A stretch of DNA of 64,000 bases from Siphonodentalium dalli (GCA_032622095.1 CP136065.1:40243503-40307502), one strand, 5' to 3'; numbered from the stretch's first letter, positions 11,770 to 20,489 are shown. Notes: generated from the letters alone by a model not told the origin. Program-made: numbers and translations.

Positions 11770-12879
11770 CAGTTCTGTCTCAAAGTTCTGCCCATTTCCT
11801 TTCGATAAATATGGCCAAAATCACAAAAGAGGTTCTCGGCAAAATTACATACTTTAAAATGAATTTGTCATGCCCCATACGGAACTGGGACAACCAGAAT
11901 AGAACATGTAGTTGTCAGTTAATAAACTAACATGTATAATAACCAAGTGAGTCACAATTTGCTACCTTTTCGGATAATGCAGCGAATGTTCGGGATATAT
12001 GTAAAACATTAACATTTTACAAAGTTGTTGCCATTTTGGAAGCCATCTTTAGCAATTTGGTCTATAAAGACCGTAGTGTGACACATTTAAAATAGACCAA
12101 AACAATAAACACCTTTCAATCTTTCAAGATAGTTATATTTTACCTGAAAAAAATGGTCCAAACAGAAAAAGTGAATTTTTGCCAATATTTATGTCAAGCT
12201 TTTGAGAGAAAAGTCCAATATTTTTGACGATGACAGTGGTGACAATAGTAACAATTAACCATGGTGCATCAGACATGTTAGTATTCAATGCATAGAATGC
12301 AGAATAGCCAATTTTATACATCAACCACAACGTGTAAGCGATTGCAGGACACGCTGGTGTAATATTTACCATTTTCCCTATTATGGCGCCATACATGTAT
12401 TGGCAGCCATTTTGAGCCAAAGTAAGAATTTTGGTTCCAGTGGTTTGGAATATTCATAGGTAATGATATGCCTTACATTACAAAGTTCTGTTCATTTCTT
12501 GTTGAAATATGACTAGAATCCCAATTGTGATTTTTTGTGAAATTTTATACCGCGTTCTGTAAAATCGAATTTTTGAGGGATCGGAAGAGGGTAGGACCCC
12601 AATAATTGCATATTTAATTGCTCCAATGATCAGTTAATATACAAAACACAAAATAAAGCCATTTTGGCGGCCATCTTGAATGGTGAGTTTCAATTTTGGC
12701 CCAAAAAAGTGTCAATATGTCTTAGCTTCAAGAAAATATATACATTTGTATACATTTTACTAGATTTTCCCGCTATAATTTGCATAAAACTAACTTAGGG
12801 TCTTGTCTGAAAAACGGCGGCCATGATGGACGCCATCTTGTCTGGAGTCTAGAAGGCCACTTTTTTTTCTTGTTAACAT
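11770..12879 (-). repeat. Right arm of the giant foldback
   Basis: Inverse copy of 4761-5908, ending ...CATGATGGACGCCATCTTG, TCTGGAGTCTAGAAGGCC, A/T run, CTTGTTA. Identity looks high but is broken by many single-base differences and short indels, so the two arms have been apart for some time. Confidence 0.8.
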
Positions 12880-12892
12880 CGCTTAAAAGTTG

Positions 12893-14560
12893 AAGGACAT
12901 AATAAGGAACAAAATGAGTGTGGTGAAGTTAAGTCCAAGGGGGGTGCAAGGGTACCACTATTAGCTCCCGGAATAACAAGGAACTGCGCGAATATGTTAA
13001 GGACGCTATGTGTGATCTGGCGGGGGAACCGAAGAAAACTATTGAAACAAAAACAACAGAGGTGGTACGTGAAATTAGAAATGCTTTCGAAGCGAAAACC
13101 GAAGAGCTGGAAGACAAAATAATAAATTTGGAATCGGACTGTAAAGAAATTAAACGGCACAAGTATCGTCTTTGAAAAAAAGTCTGAATGATCGTGTTGT
13201 TGGATTCGCAGAACAGAAATGCAATGTAAATTCTGAACAAAATATAACAGTCACTGCACAGGAAATATCATTGAATGAAAAAGAACCGGAACCGGAATGC
13301 AAATTGTCGCTGTTCGAGATTGATAACATTCGAGTGTCTAATAAATTTGAAGTTTTGACCGACCACAATGAATCTCTTGTGTTGATTCCCGGAGAATGCG
13401 AGTTCGATATTGTTGACGACACGTGCAATACAACCCAGGGTGTAATACACGCACTGTAGACATGTAGAAAGGGCACACCGACTCACCTCATACTGGGAGA
13501 TTCGGTTCTGAGGAAGCTGCACTCGAATAGAATGGTTATAGGAGACGAGAGAGTTGAAATTGTTTTTCGACGGGGACAGAGGATAGGCGGTTAGACGATT
13601 ATAATACGAGGAAGTACAACAATGTACATAGGGTAACGGTTCATTTTGGGAATTAACAGCTGTCGTCACAGATTTCACACAACAAGGAAACAAGTAGATG
13701 ACATCATCGACAAGCTTCAAGAGAAACTCCCCGGAGCGGTGGTGCAGTTTTCTTCAATGTTGCCTACAATTCATTCCGACCACATAAATGGATTGGTAAA
13801 GGACACAAATCAGTTATACAGCAGGGTGTGCTATGAACGGGATGTGTTTACTTGGACAACACTCCGGGTTTCGTGGATCGTAATAAATGTGCAATCCGGA
13901 GAGACTTATACTGGGACAATTGGCATCCAAACTTCAGAGGAGTAATAACATTGGCCAAGAATATTAAATATTTTTCAAGAAGTAGAAACATCCGAGAACA
14001 GAGACTGAATGAAGTGAACAGAAACATGCTAGTATCAACGGGGGTCGATTGAATGGACTAAGAGGTGATATTCGTCCCTATGGGGGTCAACAATTTCGTC
14101 CATCAGACAGAACTGTGAATCCAGAGCTTAAAAATGTACGGCACAAGGTAGATAACCATATTTTGCGGAATGACTTGATTGAATTTACGCATCATCTCAC
14201 GAAATTTTCGGAAACAATCAGCAAGAAATTTATTAACGTTTAATTTAAGTCTATTCCATGTTTCATTAATCATCACAATATTAAATGTGTTCTTGTGTTG
14301 TTATATATATGTATATGTTATCTATAGAATGTACGAGTTACCGATTGAACATATAACCAACATCAGTTTCCAAAGAGCAAGAGAAAAGTATATTTAACTG
14401 AATTCGAAAGGATACTTTAAAATACACGAATATTATAATGTAAATCATTATAATATTTATCAATCCGGTAATTAAAAGAATGAGGTTACAGTAATATTGC
14501 TTGATTTTTTCAGTTAAACATTGTTTATCTCCGATGACCCAGTGATTAAATTATAATTAT
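12893..14560 (+). pseudogene. LINE 1: ORF1 (coiled coil + SGNH/GDSL-like region), broken
   Basis: First half: a highly charged helical stretch (NNKELREYVKDAM...TKTTEVV...EELEDKIINLE) that looks like the coiled coil of a non-LTR ORF1. After a one-base frameshift near 13157 the frame at 13172-13459 carries IDNIRVSNKFEVL. A further frame has LILGDSVLRKL (about 13486-13518) and, after another shift, NSCRHRFHTTRKQVDDI (13652-) and LYWDNWHPNFRGVITLAKNI. The GDS motif and the late D..H motif are what an SGNH/GDSL-type ORF1 domain shows, and such domains are known in some LINE ORF1 proteins. At least three frameshifts and several stops mean no protein is made. The ORF1-ORF2 interval to 14560 is AT-rich. 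Confidence 0.7.
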
Positions 14561-14566
14561 TACGAA

Positions 14567-14690
14567 ATGAACGTATGCTATACTTCGTGGAATGCCCAAG
14601 GACTTATCAGTAAATTGAAGGACAACAACATCACTTCATAGATAGACCGCTATGATTTTGTAACGATCACAGAAACATGGCACATTTGTT
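14567..14690 (+). pseudogene. LINE 1: start of ORF2, apurinic endonuclease N-terminus
   Basis: ATG at 14567 opens MNVCYTSWNAQGLISKLK and then, after an in-frame TAG, DRYDFVTITETW. The W-N-x-x-G-L-x-S-K and D-F-V-x-I-T-E-T-W motifs are the first two conserved blocks of APE-type LINE endonucleases (the second holds the catalytic glutamate). Straight after TETW the sequence jumps to reverse transcriptase, so most of the endonuclease is deleted in this copy. Confidence 0.75.
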
Positions 14691-14774
14691 GACTTTGGAA
14701 AGCATTCGATTCAGTTGATGGGTCTATTTTATTTGATAAAATGAGAAGTATCGGGATCCGTGGCCATACTTTAA

Positions 14775-15020
14775 CCCTTTCAGTGCCAGGGGCCGATCTC
14801 ATCGGCCCTAATTTACGGTCTGTGAAATCGGCCCTAAAAAAATAAAAAACTTTTTTTTTTCTTTAGATTTTAAAAAAATTATTAAAATTGTAAAAAATTG
14901 TAAAAAATAATAACAAATGATGAAAATTTGTTAGGCCAATGCATTCTCTTATATATAAGAGAATGAAATTGGCACAGGGTATATGGGTTGATACAAAAAT
15001 CGGACCTGGCACTCAAAGGG
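14775..15020. mobile_element. piggyBac-like MITE inserted in the LINE RT
   Basis: The ends CCCTTTCAGTGCCAGG and CCTGGCACTCAAAGGG are inverted copies, flanked by TTAA at 14771-14774 and 15021-15024. Removing the element plus one TTAA joins the LINE frame cleanly (...RGHTL + NVLQSLY...). It contains a small GGGCCGAT/ATCGGCCC hairpin (about 14790-14809) and, at 14935-14973, part of the GCCAATGCATTCTC hairpin cassette that forms the ends of the elements at 32.0-32.9 kb. 246 bp, no coding capacity. Confidence 0.9.
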
Positions 15021-15168
15021 TTAAATGTATTACAATCGCTTTATAGCTCGAGTTATTATTCAGTTAAGACATCTGCAGGGGTTGGTCCCCAATTTTGTCG
15101 ACAATAGAGATAAGGCAGTGGTGTACCTTATCTCCTACATTATTTAAGATTTTCATTGATGATATAAG

Positions 15169-15615
15169 CAGGGTTGGGTCAATTACATTGAAATGTAATT
15201 AATTACAATTACATTGAAGTATGTCAATTACAATTACAATTAGATTGAAATGCAATGTAACAAATTACAATTACATTGGTTCAATTACAATTACAATTAC
15301 TTTTGGTTAATGAAAATCGGGATTCGAGAAGAGCTTCAAGGAGGAAAGTCATTAGTGTTTGATGAACTTTATTGATATACATAAAATATAAAAGCAAATA
15401 ATGTAACACAGTGAAACAATGTAAACAAAACAATAAAACAACAACTACATGTAGAGCACAAATTGTTTATTTGATGTGGTGGTTACACCTGACCATCATC
15501 ATTCTTTCGAATTGCAGCTAGCAGGCTTAACCATGCAGTTTGTACAATTAAGTCGCCAGTATGTGAGTGGACTGGTATCACTGGGCACGCACGGTTCCTG
15601 CAGATATCCTTATAT
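15169..15615. mobile_element. hAT-like insertion in the LINE RT
   Basis: The left end CAGGGTTGGGTCAATTACAT and repeated AATTACAATTACATTG are the look of hAT-type non-autonomous elements. Flanks GATATAAG (15161-15168) and CATATAAG (15616-15623) would be an 8-bp target duplication with one mismatch, and joining them restores the LINE reading FIDDI-SKNF. The right end is not a clear inverse of the left, so the element may be truncated. 447 bp, no coding frame. Confidence 0.65.
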
Positions 15616-16627
15616 CATATAAGTAAGAATTTCGGACAAACTTCTGACCCAGTATATGTGAATGGCAGAGTTCTCAGCCATCTCCTTTTTGCTGATGACT
15701 TAGTTATGTTATCACAGTCACCATCGGGGCTACAAACGTGTTTAAAACAATTAGAGCAATATGCAACTGACAATAATCTTCATATAAATGCCGAGAAAAC
15801 AAAATGTATGGTTTTCCGGTCAAGAAAAACGAAACAGGATCAATAATTCTATTTTAAAGGAAGACAATTGGAAGTAGTCGATGAGTATAAATACTTTGGT
15901 CTGATTTTCAGTTGCAACGGGAAAATGAAAAAGGCACAAGATAACTTGAGTGCAAGGGCATCTAAAGCTATGTTTTTCTTAACGAACCTGCTCAAATCGC
16001 AAATTGATTTACCTACAATGACTAAGACAAACTGTTCGATAAGCTTATTAAACCAATCTTATTATATGGTTGTGAAATGTGGGCGCCGGAACTTAATTTG
16101 CCTTTGAACGATAGGATTACGTGTGAACAAACGCATCTGAAGTTTTGTAAGAATATTTTATTCTTAAACAGGAAATCATCTAATCACGCGTTACGGGCGG
16201 AGCTAGGTCTTTCTCCTCTAGCTAACGATGCTGTTCTTCAATTATTCAAATATATGAGTACACTTTCTAAAGTAAATAGTGACTTTGAAGAATCAATAAC
16301 TTGTAAACTTTTATCTTGGGCCAATCAACTATCGAAATGGGATGTTAGACTAAACGATGATAATACTTATTCAAGAACGAATGAGAGGCAGTAGGTCGTG
16401 AAGTTAAAACAAGAACACAGCTCGCAGTTTAAACATGATATATTCGACGATGATAAATTGAGTGGAAAAAAAACAAATTACGCACTTACACGTTATTCAA
16501 TGAAGAATATATCCTTGAACCATATCTCATCTATACGAAATCACAAGAAGCTCGAGCATATTTTACTAAACTTCGCGCGAGTAATCATGTTCTAGAAATA
16601 GAAAAAGGGAGACACAGACAACCTAAG

Positions 16628-16766
16628 AGAAGATAGTGGGTCTCGTTGGGTCCAATCGTAAAATTGGGCATAAGTGTATTTTGAGTATGTTAGTACTATA
16701 GTACTATATATTTGAGAATCGTTGATAAAAATGGGCGTAAGTATATTTTCGATAGAGTAGGGCCAA
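16628..16766 (+). repeat. Terminal inverted repeat, left
   Basis: Roughly 139 bp from AGAAGATAGTGGGTCTCG to GATAGAGTAGGGCCAAA, mirrored at about 22054-22191 with about four differences. Both copies contain TAGTACTATAGTACTA, a perfect short palindrome. The ATG of the KFQ-repeat gene (16712) lies inside this repeat. Confidence 0.85.
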
Positions 16767-16945
16767 ACAAATTCAAAAACTTCAAAAACTTCAAACATTT
16801 CCAAAAATTTCAAAAATTTCAAAAATTTCAAAAATTTCAAAAACTTCAAAAATTTCAAAAATTTCAAAAATTTCAAAAATTTCAAAAATTTCAAAAATTT
16901 CAAAAAATTCAAAAAAATTCAAAAACTTCAAAAATTTCAATATAA
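16712..16945 (+). CDS. KFQ-repeat small protein, left-arm copy
   Basis: A 77-residue frame. The first 18 residues (MRIVDKNGRKYIFDRVGP) are identical in the right-arm copy at 22107-21907. Then a 9-bp DNA repeat CAAAAATTT encodes a basic, aromatic (K-F-Q)n tract. The frame then ends shortly after the repeat. The strong N-terminus, kept by both arms, supports a real gene, but identity could also come from arm-to-arm gene conversion. In another frame, immediately downstream, an acidic Ser/Glu-rich segment follows (16950-17270), so repeat-length changes could switch which tail is used. No homolog recognised. Confidence 0.4.
   Translation: MRIVDKNGRKYIFDRVGPNKFKNFKNFKHFQKFQKFQKFQKFQKLQKFQKFQKFQKFQKFQKFQKIQKNSKTSKISI
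16790..16940 (+). repeat. (CAAAAATTT)n 9-bp microsatellite
   Basis: About 16 copies of a 9-bp unit with scattered changes. The right arm has the inverse, shortened tract at about 21970-22050 (near 9 copies). Because the unit is a multiple of three it is open in several frames. Confidence 0.9.
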
Positions 16946-16949
16946 TGAA

Positions 16950-17270
16950 GATGACGAGCAACCAATTTTCGACTGGCCTGAGGCATTACGTTATGGAATG
17001 AATAACGACAGCGGATCAGAGAGCAGATCAGAGAGCGGATCAGAGAGCGGATCAGACAATTGGTCTTCTGAAAGTTCATATCGGGACATAGAAGCCGATT
17101 TTTGAAGTACTAGCTCACAATCATCTTTTACCTGTTCAGAATGTCACAGTTACCAACACCAGCTCGAGGATTGGGACCTGGAAATTGAACTTATGGAGGA
17201 GTACACATATCTGTTGGACAGTGCCTATTTATCCGAAGAAATGTCTGACGATTCTGTCAACTGGGATTAA
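16950..17270 (+). pseudogene. Acidic, Ser/Glu-rich open frame with internal TGA
   Basis: Frame with stop TAA at 17268-17270. Reading back it contains QPIFDWPEALRYGMNND, a GSESRSESGSESGSDN tract, then a TGA at 17103-17105, then FTCSECHSYQHQLEDWD and the tail SAYLSEEMSDDSVNWD. The same frame, including the TGA, exists inverted on the right arm (about 21640-21965). A conserved frame on both sides of one stop suggests either two pieces, a decayed gene, or read-through; no start codon is evident after the repeat, so it may have been fused to the upstream KFQ frame. An AATAAA lies 50 bp past the stop. Function unknown. Confidence 0.4.
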
Positions 17271-17602
17271 AAATGAACACTTTAAATATTGTATATCCTA
17301 CCATATGTGAATTATGTCATCACCAATAAATACATGTATAATCGATTATCTTTTCAATAATAATATCTCGCTGGGTTCTATCGTGGTAAAAATCTTTTGT
17401 TTGACAAGAGATTTTCAACTCAATGTGTGTCACAGACCTACGTCATAATACTCCCCATCACCTCCACCCCTACCCCAACCACCTTCACATCACTTACCCG
17501 CACCTATTCATGCGCGTACGCAATGTGTACGTGTCGGAGCACAAGACACCCTTAGTATTAGCTCATAGTAAAGGAACGCTCTTTATTCATCTTTCAGCAT
17601 AA

Positions 17603-17707
17603 ATTGCATCCGTGTATTATCGCGAATTATTGGAAGAGCGTACGTTTATAGAGTTATTGTTATTAGAACGAGAATCGTTAGTCGGTTATTTTAAAAAGCG
17701 TTGCTAA
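17603..17707 (+). pseudogene. ASVYYRELLEERTF micro-gene, first left copy (start lost)
   Basis: The 34-codon frame ASVYYRELLEERTFIELL... ends ...GYFKKRC then TAA. Its first codon is ATT where the paralogous copy at 18154 has ATG, so translation cannot start normally. Upstream lies AACGCTCTTTATTCATCTTT, which also precedes the other copies and could be a TATA-like promoter. The inverse copy at about 21187-21304 also lacks the ATG. Confidence 0.45.
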
Positions 17708-17779
17708 AAAAGGGGTCGAGGACCCCGCCCCACCCTGTTTTGGGGAAGTTACTCGGATCTGTATTTTGAGTAATAGATG

Positions 17780-18221
17780 AATATTCCTACCTACTGGACA
17801 GTGCCTATTCATCCGAAGACATGTCTGATTATGTCAACAGGAACTAGCATCAGTTATGACACTCTTATGTTGTATATCCTACCATATGTGAATTATGTCA
17901 TCACCAATAAATACATGTATAATCGATTATCTTTTCAATAATAATATCTCTCTGGGTTCTATCGTGGTAAAAATCTTTTGTTTGACAAGAGATTTTCCAC
18001 TCAATGTTTGTCACAGACCTACGTCATAATACCCCCTCCCCAAAACCCCTACCCCAACCACCTTCACATCTCAACTCACTTACCCGCACCTATTCATGCA
18101 CGTATATATTACCTCATAGTAAAGCAACGCTCTTTATTCATCTTTCAACATAAATGGCATCCGTGTATTATCGCGAATTATTGGAAGAGCGTACGTTTAT
18201 AGAGTTATTGTTCTTAGAACA
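17780..18221 (+). repeat. Second tandem copy of the 3' module in the left arm
   Basis: Bases 17780-18221 repeat 17200-17665: the LLDSAY.SE.MSD coding tail, the CCTACCATATGTGAATTATG and AATAAATACATGTATAATCG block, the TTCTATCGTGGTAAAAATC block and the AACGCTCTTTATTCATC block. The right arm has the same doubled arrangement, so the duplication predates or spread across the palindrome. Confidence 0.8.
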
Positions 18222-18564
18222 CTTGCCCACTTGCTCTGTTTCTCCTCTTCTCTTGCTCTTTTACTCTTTTCCCTTGCTCACTTGCTCTTTTTCTCCTCTT
18301 CTCTTGCTCTTTTGCTCTTTTCCCTTGCTCACTTGCTCTTTTTCTCCTCTTCTCTTGCTCTTTTGCTCTTTTCCCTTGCTCTTTTCCCTTGCTCACTTGA
18401 TCTTTTTCTCCTCTCCTCTTGCTCACTTGCTCTTTTCCCTTGCTCACTTGATCTTTTTCTCCTATTCTCTTGCTCTGATGTTACGTATGTATATACGTGT
18501 ACAATGTCTAACATGTGACCTCTGGTGGAATAGCGATACACGATGCTCAATAACTTCATCGTGA
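18154..18564 (+). CDS. ASVYYRELLEERTF micro-gene, second left copy with CT-rich tail
   Basis: Opens MASVYYRELLEERTFIELLF exactly like the right-arm frame at 20745-20557, with a TTTATTCATCTTTCAACATA leader. After residue 22 it runs into a CT-rich minisatellite, giving a low-complexity Leu/Phe/Ser tail that is not in the other copies. The tail is therefore probably an accident of repeat insertion, and this copy is likely damaged. Confidence 0.3.
   Translation: MASVYYRELLEERTFIELLFLEHLPTCSVSPLLLLFYSFPLLTCSFSPLLLLFCSFPLLTCSFSPLLLLFCSFPLLFSLAHLIFFSSPLAHLLFSLAHLIFFSYSLALMLRMYIRVQCLTCDLWWNSDTRCSITSS
18225..18475 (+). repeat. CT-rich minisatellite (TTGCTCTTTT, TTCTCCTCTTCTC)
   Basis: Variable units made of TTGCTCTTTTGCTC, TTTTCCCTTGCTCACTTG and CTTTTTCTCCTCTTCTC. 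It lies exactly where the left arm stops matching the right arm. Open frames on both strands across it are low-complexity artefacts. Confidence 0.9.
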
Positions 18565-18616
18565 TAGAGAAGTAAAGAATAAACGCTCTTTATTATCTAT
18601 GTAAGAGCAATGACAT

Positions 18617-18838
18617 TCAAATTATTTCAAGTAAAATATTGTGGAGACAATTATATGGACGGCGTCTGATGGACTGGTCCGAGTCGCTGCCATCTTGGCC
18701 ATTGTCACCATCAGTATGAATGCATACATTCCAGTGTTTATCATCAGTATGGTATGAATCATTCTCGGCGTGTTGGTCATTTTGTCGTAATTGGTACAGC
18801 GATAAGCATAACAAATTGAAGATTTCTTGCATCATCAT
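18617..18838 (-). CDS. MMMQEI micro-gene, left copy
   Basis: 73 residues on the minus strand starting MMMQEIFNLLCLSLYQL and continuing RQNDQHAENDSYH, with a polar His/Asp-rich middle. A 71-residue paralog at 20450-20235 shares most residues, including the start, despite an inserted IVC.NQ segment. Two copies kept open in the same frame with indels in multiples of three is mild evidence of selection. It lies head to head with the gene at 18883, only 44 bp between start codons. No homolog recognised. Confidence 0.45.
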   Translation of the reverse strand: MMMQEIFNLLCLSLYQLRQNDQHAENDSYHTDDKHWNVCIHTDGDNGQDGSDSDQSIRRRPYNCLHNILLEII

Positions 18839-18882
18839 GTTTTCAGTTCAAAATAACAATAACATCAAAGTAACTCAGAGTC

Positions 18883-19044
18883 ATGGATAAAGTCGACAAA
18901 TATTTGAATAATGGTTATGAAGATCGTGATGCAGTGAAAATGTCAATATTAAAGAACAAACCGATGCTAGAAAAATACATGGACGAAACAAATGACACTT
19001 CTGACGAAAGTGATGACAATTCGGACGAAAGTGACAGTGAATAG
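18883..19044 (+). CDS. Small acidic-tail protein (53 aa)
   Basis: Starts MDKVDKYLNNGYEDRDAVKM, ends in an Asp/Ser/Glu tail (TSDESDDNSDESDSE) before TAG at 19042-19044, followed at once by an AT-rich AATATAATAAAAAAA tract that could hold the poly-A signal. The layout (lysine-rich helix-like start, acidic end) recalls small DNA-mimic or regulatory proteins but nothing specific can be claimed. It is divergent from the minus-strand gene at 18617-18838. No second copy is seen near 20490, where the direct repeat ends. Confidence 0.45.
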   Translation: MDKVDKYLNNGYEDRDAVKMSILKNKPMLEKYMDETNDTSDESDDNSDESDSE

Positions 19045-19089
19045 TTAATATAATAAAAAAAATTGTATTATGTACCACATGTCATGTTA

Positions 19090-19367
19090 TTTTACTGCGG
19101 CGGCGGCGGTGGCAACAACGGAGGCGGCAACGGCGGCGGCGGCAACAGCGGCGGCAACGGCGGTGTCATGTTATTTGCCCCCCAAAAAAGTAGATGTTGT
19201 TGTTGTTGTTGTGGCTGATGTTGTTGTTGTTGTTGGTGGTGGTGGTGTTGTTGTTGGTGGTGGTGGTGTTGTTGTTGTTGTTGTTGTTGGTGGTGTTGTT
19301 GGTGTTGTTGTTGTGGTGGGGTTGTTGTTGGTGGTGTTGTTGTTGTTGGTGTTGTTGTTGTTGGTGG

Positions 19368-19398
<31 letters not shown>

Positions 19399-19490
19399 GG
19401 TGGTGGTGGTGTTGTTGTTGTTGTTGTTGTTGTTGGTGGTGTTGTTGTTGTTGTTGTTGTTGTGGTGGTCGTCATCATCGGCGTTGTTGT
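19090..19490. repeat. GGC/CAA and GTT/GGT trinucleotide tract at the element centre
   Basis: About 90 bp of GGCGGC/GGCAAC followed after a CCCCCCAAAAAAG spacer by ~290 bp of GTT and GGT triplets. All the long poly-Val, poly-Thr, poly-Asn and poly-Cys frames here come from triplet repetition. The tract sits close to the middle of the 5.56-kb element. Confidence 0.95.
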
Positions 19491-19635
19491 TCCTCTTTCT
19501 CAAAAGTTACGAACGATTAATAGAATACCAGCATCGAATGAAAACATCACCCATAACATGATCATGAAGAAAATGGTCAAACTGACCAAACACGGATATA
19601 ATAATGAATGGGCTGTAGATTCAGACAACGATTAA
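19488..19635 (+). CDS. C-terminal fragment of a small basic protein
   Basis: Downstream of the GTT tract one frame reads PLSQKLRTINRIPASN, then HNMIMKKMVKLTKHGYNNEW and AVDSDND before TAA (19633-19635), followed by TATCAATAAACTTC, a good poly-A signal. The frame enters from the GTT repeat, so its true start is lost or it begins at an internal ATG (19555). Not recognised. Confidence 0.3.
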
Positions 19636-19639
19636 ATAT

Positions 19640-20060
19640 CAATAAACTTCATCAACATGATATTCTCGTTTTCGTTATATATCTATAAGCGGGTGGAGAG
19701 TGAGTGGATTATTGGGAATTGTCGAGTGAGAAACGATACGTAATGATAAAAGGTGCATTAAGAGCCCGAAAAATGTGTCATTTTAACTTTCAACCACTGC
19801 GCTTGTATTGTAAACATTCATTCATAATGAGTGTCTTGTGTCCCTTTAGAGTGCATTGTGTTCCTTTAATATTCAAACACCAGTGCGTTTATTGTGTTTC
19901 TTTAACATTTTGTTGATTTCCAGCAATCCATTGACATACCAAGGTACAATGTGTACGCGCACGAATATGTGTGGGTAAGTGGCGCTATATGCCATATACT
20001 CGATAGACCTATTTACAGTCACAATCGCAAACAATCGAAACATTTCAGCTTTGTTTAGTT
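19640..20060. other. Loop segment with no supported gene
   Basis: AT-rich sequence with repeated GTGTCTTGTGTCCCTTTAGA / GTGCATTGTGTTCCTTTAAT / GTTTATTGTGTTTCTTTAAC blocks (three ~40-bp imperfect units, about 19830-19915). The frame at 19704-19916 spans these units and is not convincing. Confidence 0.4.
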
Positions 20061-20489
20061 TGATGTTACGTATGTATATACGTGTACACGGTCTAACGTG
20101 TGACCTCTGGTGAAATAGCGATACACGATGCTCAATAACTGCATCGTGATAGAGAAGTAAAGAATAAACGCTCTTTATTATTTATGTAAGAGCAATGACG
20201 TCAAATTATTTCAGGTAAAACATTGTGGAGACAATTATATGATGGAATAGACGGGATGGCGTCTGGTGGACTGGTCCGAGTCGCTGTCATCTTGGCCAAT
20301 GTCACCATCAGTATGAATGCATATATTCCAGTGTTTATCATCAACATGGTATGAATCATTCTCGGCGTGTTGGTCATTTTGTCGTTGATTACATACAATC
20401 AATTGGTACAGCGATAAGCATAACAAATTGAGAATTTCTTGCATCATCATGTTTTCAGTTCAAAATAACAATAACATCAAAGTAACTTC
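20061..20489 (+). repeat. Direct repeat of 18472-18878
   Basis: From GATGTTACGTATGTATATAC to AACATCAAAGTAACT the two copies run in the same orientation, unlike the arms of the element. Each includes AATAAACGCTCTTTATTAT and the minus-strand micro-gene. Similarity is high with scattered substitutions and small indels. Confidence 0.85.
20235..20450 (-). CDS. MMMQEI micro-gene, right copy
   Basis: 71 residues starting MMMQEILNLLCLSLYQL. It differs from 18838-18617 by substitutions, a short in-frame insertion and a diverged C-terminus, where a 14-bp difference near 20240 shifts the frame. The leader TTCAAAATAACAATAACATC (inverse) before ATG is shared. Function unknown. Confidence 0.45.
   Translation of the reverse strand: MMMQEILNLLCLSLYQLIVCNQRQNDQHAENDSYHVDDKHWNICIHTDGDIGQDDSDSDQSTRRHPVYSII

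Larger units (their letters stand above)
4761..12879. mobile_element. Giant foldback element with internal minisatellite
   Basis: The left arm (4761-5908) and right arm (11770-12879) are inverted copies. Both begin TAACAAGAAAAAAAA then GGCC...ACTCCAGACAAGATGGCG, and both carry several AAGATGGC/GGCCGCC blocks. Between the arms lies a ~42-bp minisatellite, reading one way at 6000-6560 and the other way at 6641-7340 and 10615-11765, so the whole ~8.1 kb (about 4.9 kb without the later insertion) is a palindrome with a centre near 6595. No transposase is seen. The outer flanks share TTTTAA, but a clear target duplication is not resolved. It could be a DNA transposon derivative or a segmental inverted duplication. 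The retrotransposon at 12.9 kb begins almost at its right edge. Confidence 0.75.
14690..16627 (+). pseudogene. LINE 1: reverse transcriptase and following region, interrupted
   Basis: Starts at LDFGKAFDSVDG (RT block with the first catalytic aspartate region), then, past the MITE at 14775-15020, NVLQSLYSSSYYSVKTS and TLSPTLFKIFIDDI. Past the second insertion it continues SKNFGQTSDPVYVNGRVLSH, then FADDLVMLSQ (the RT catalytic FADD box, 15685-) and INAEKTKCMVF; after stops comes VVDEYKYFGLIFSCNGKMK. A frameshift near 16030 leads to the frame at 16077-16394 and then 16398-16595 with NYALTRYSMKN. The order fits a jockey/CR1/L2-type LINE; I cannot assign the clade. Multiple stops and shifts. The coding sense continues at 22198 after the Polinton-like insertion. 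Confidence 0.8.

Noticed and set aside
18214-18559. Lys/Glu-rich minus-strand frames resembling a coiled coil
   Set aside because: Encoded by the CT-rich minisatellite; absent from the other arm.
19070-19561. Long poly-Val, poly-Thr, poly-Asn and poly-Cys reading frames on both strands
   Set aside because: They lie entirely on GTT/GGT/GGC triplet repeats, which are open in all phases without stops; amino acid composition is that of the repeat. Only the short frame after the repeat was kept, at low confidence.
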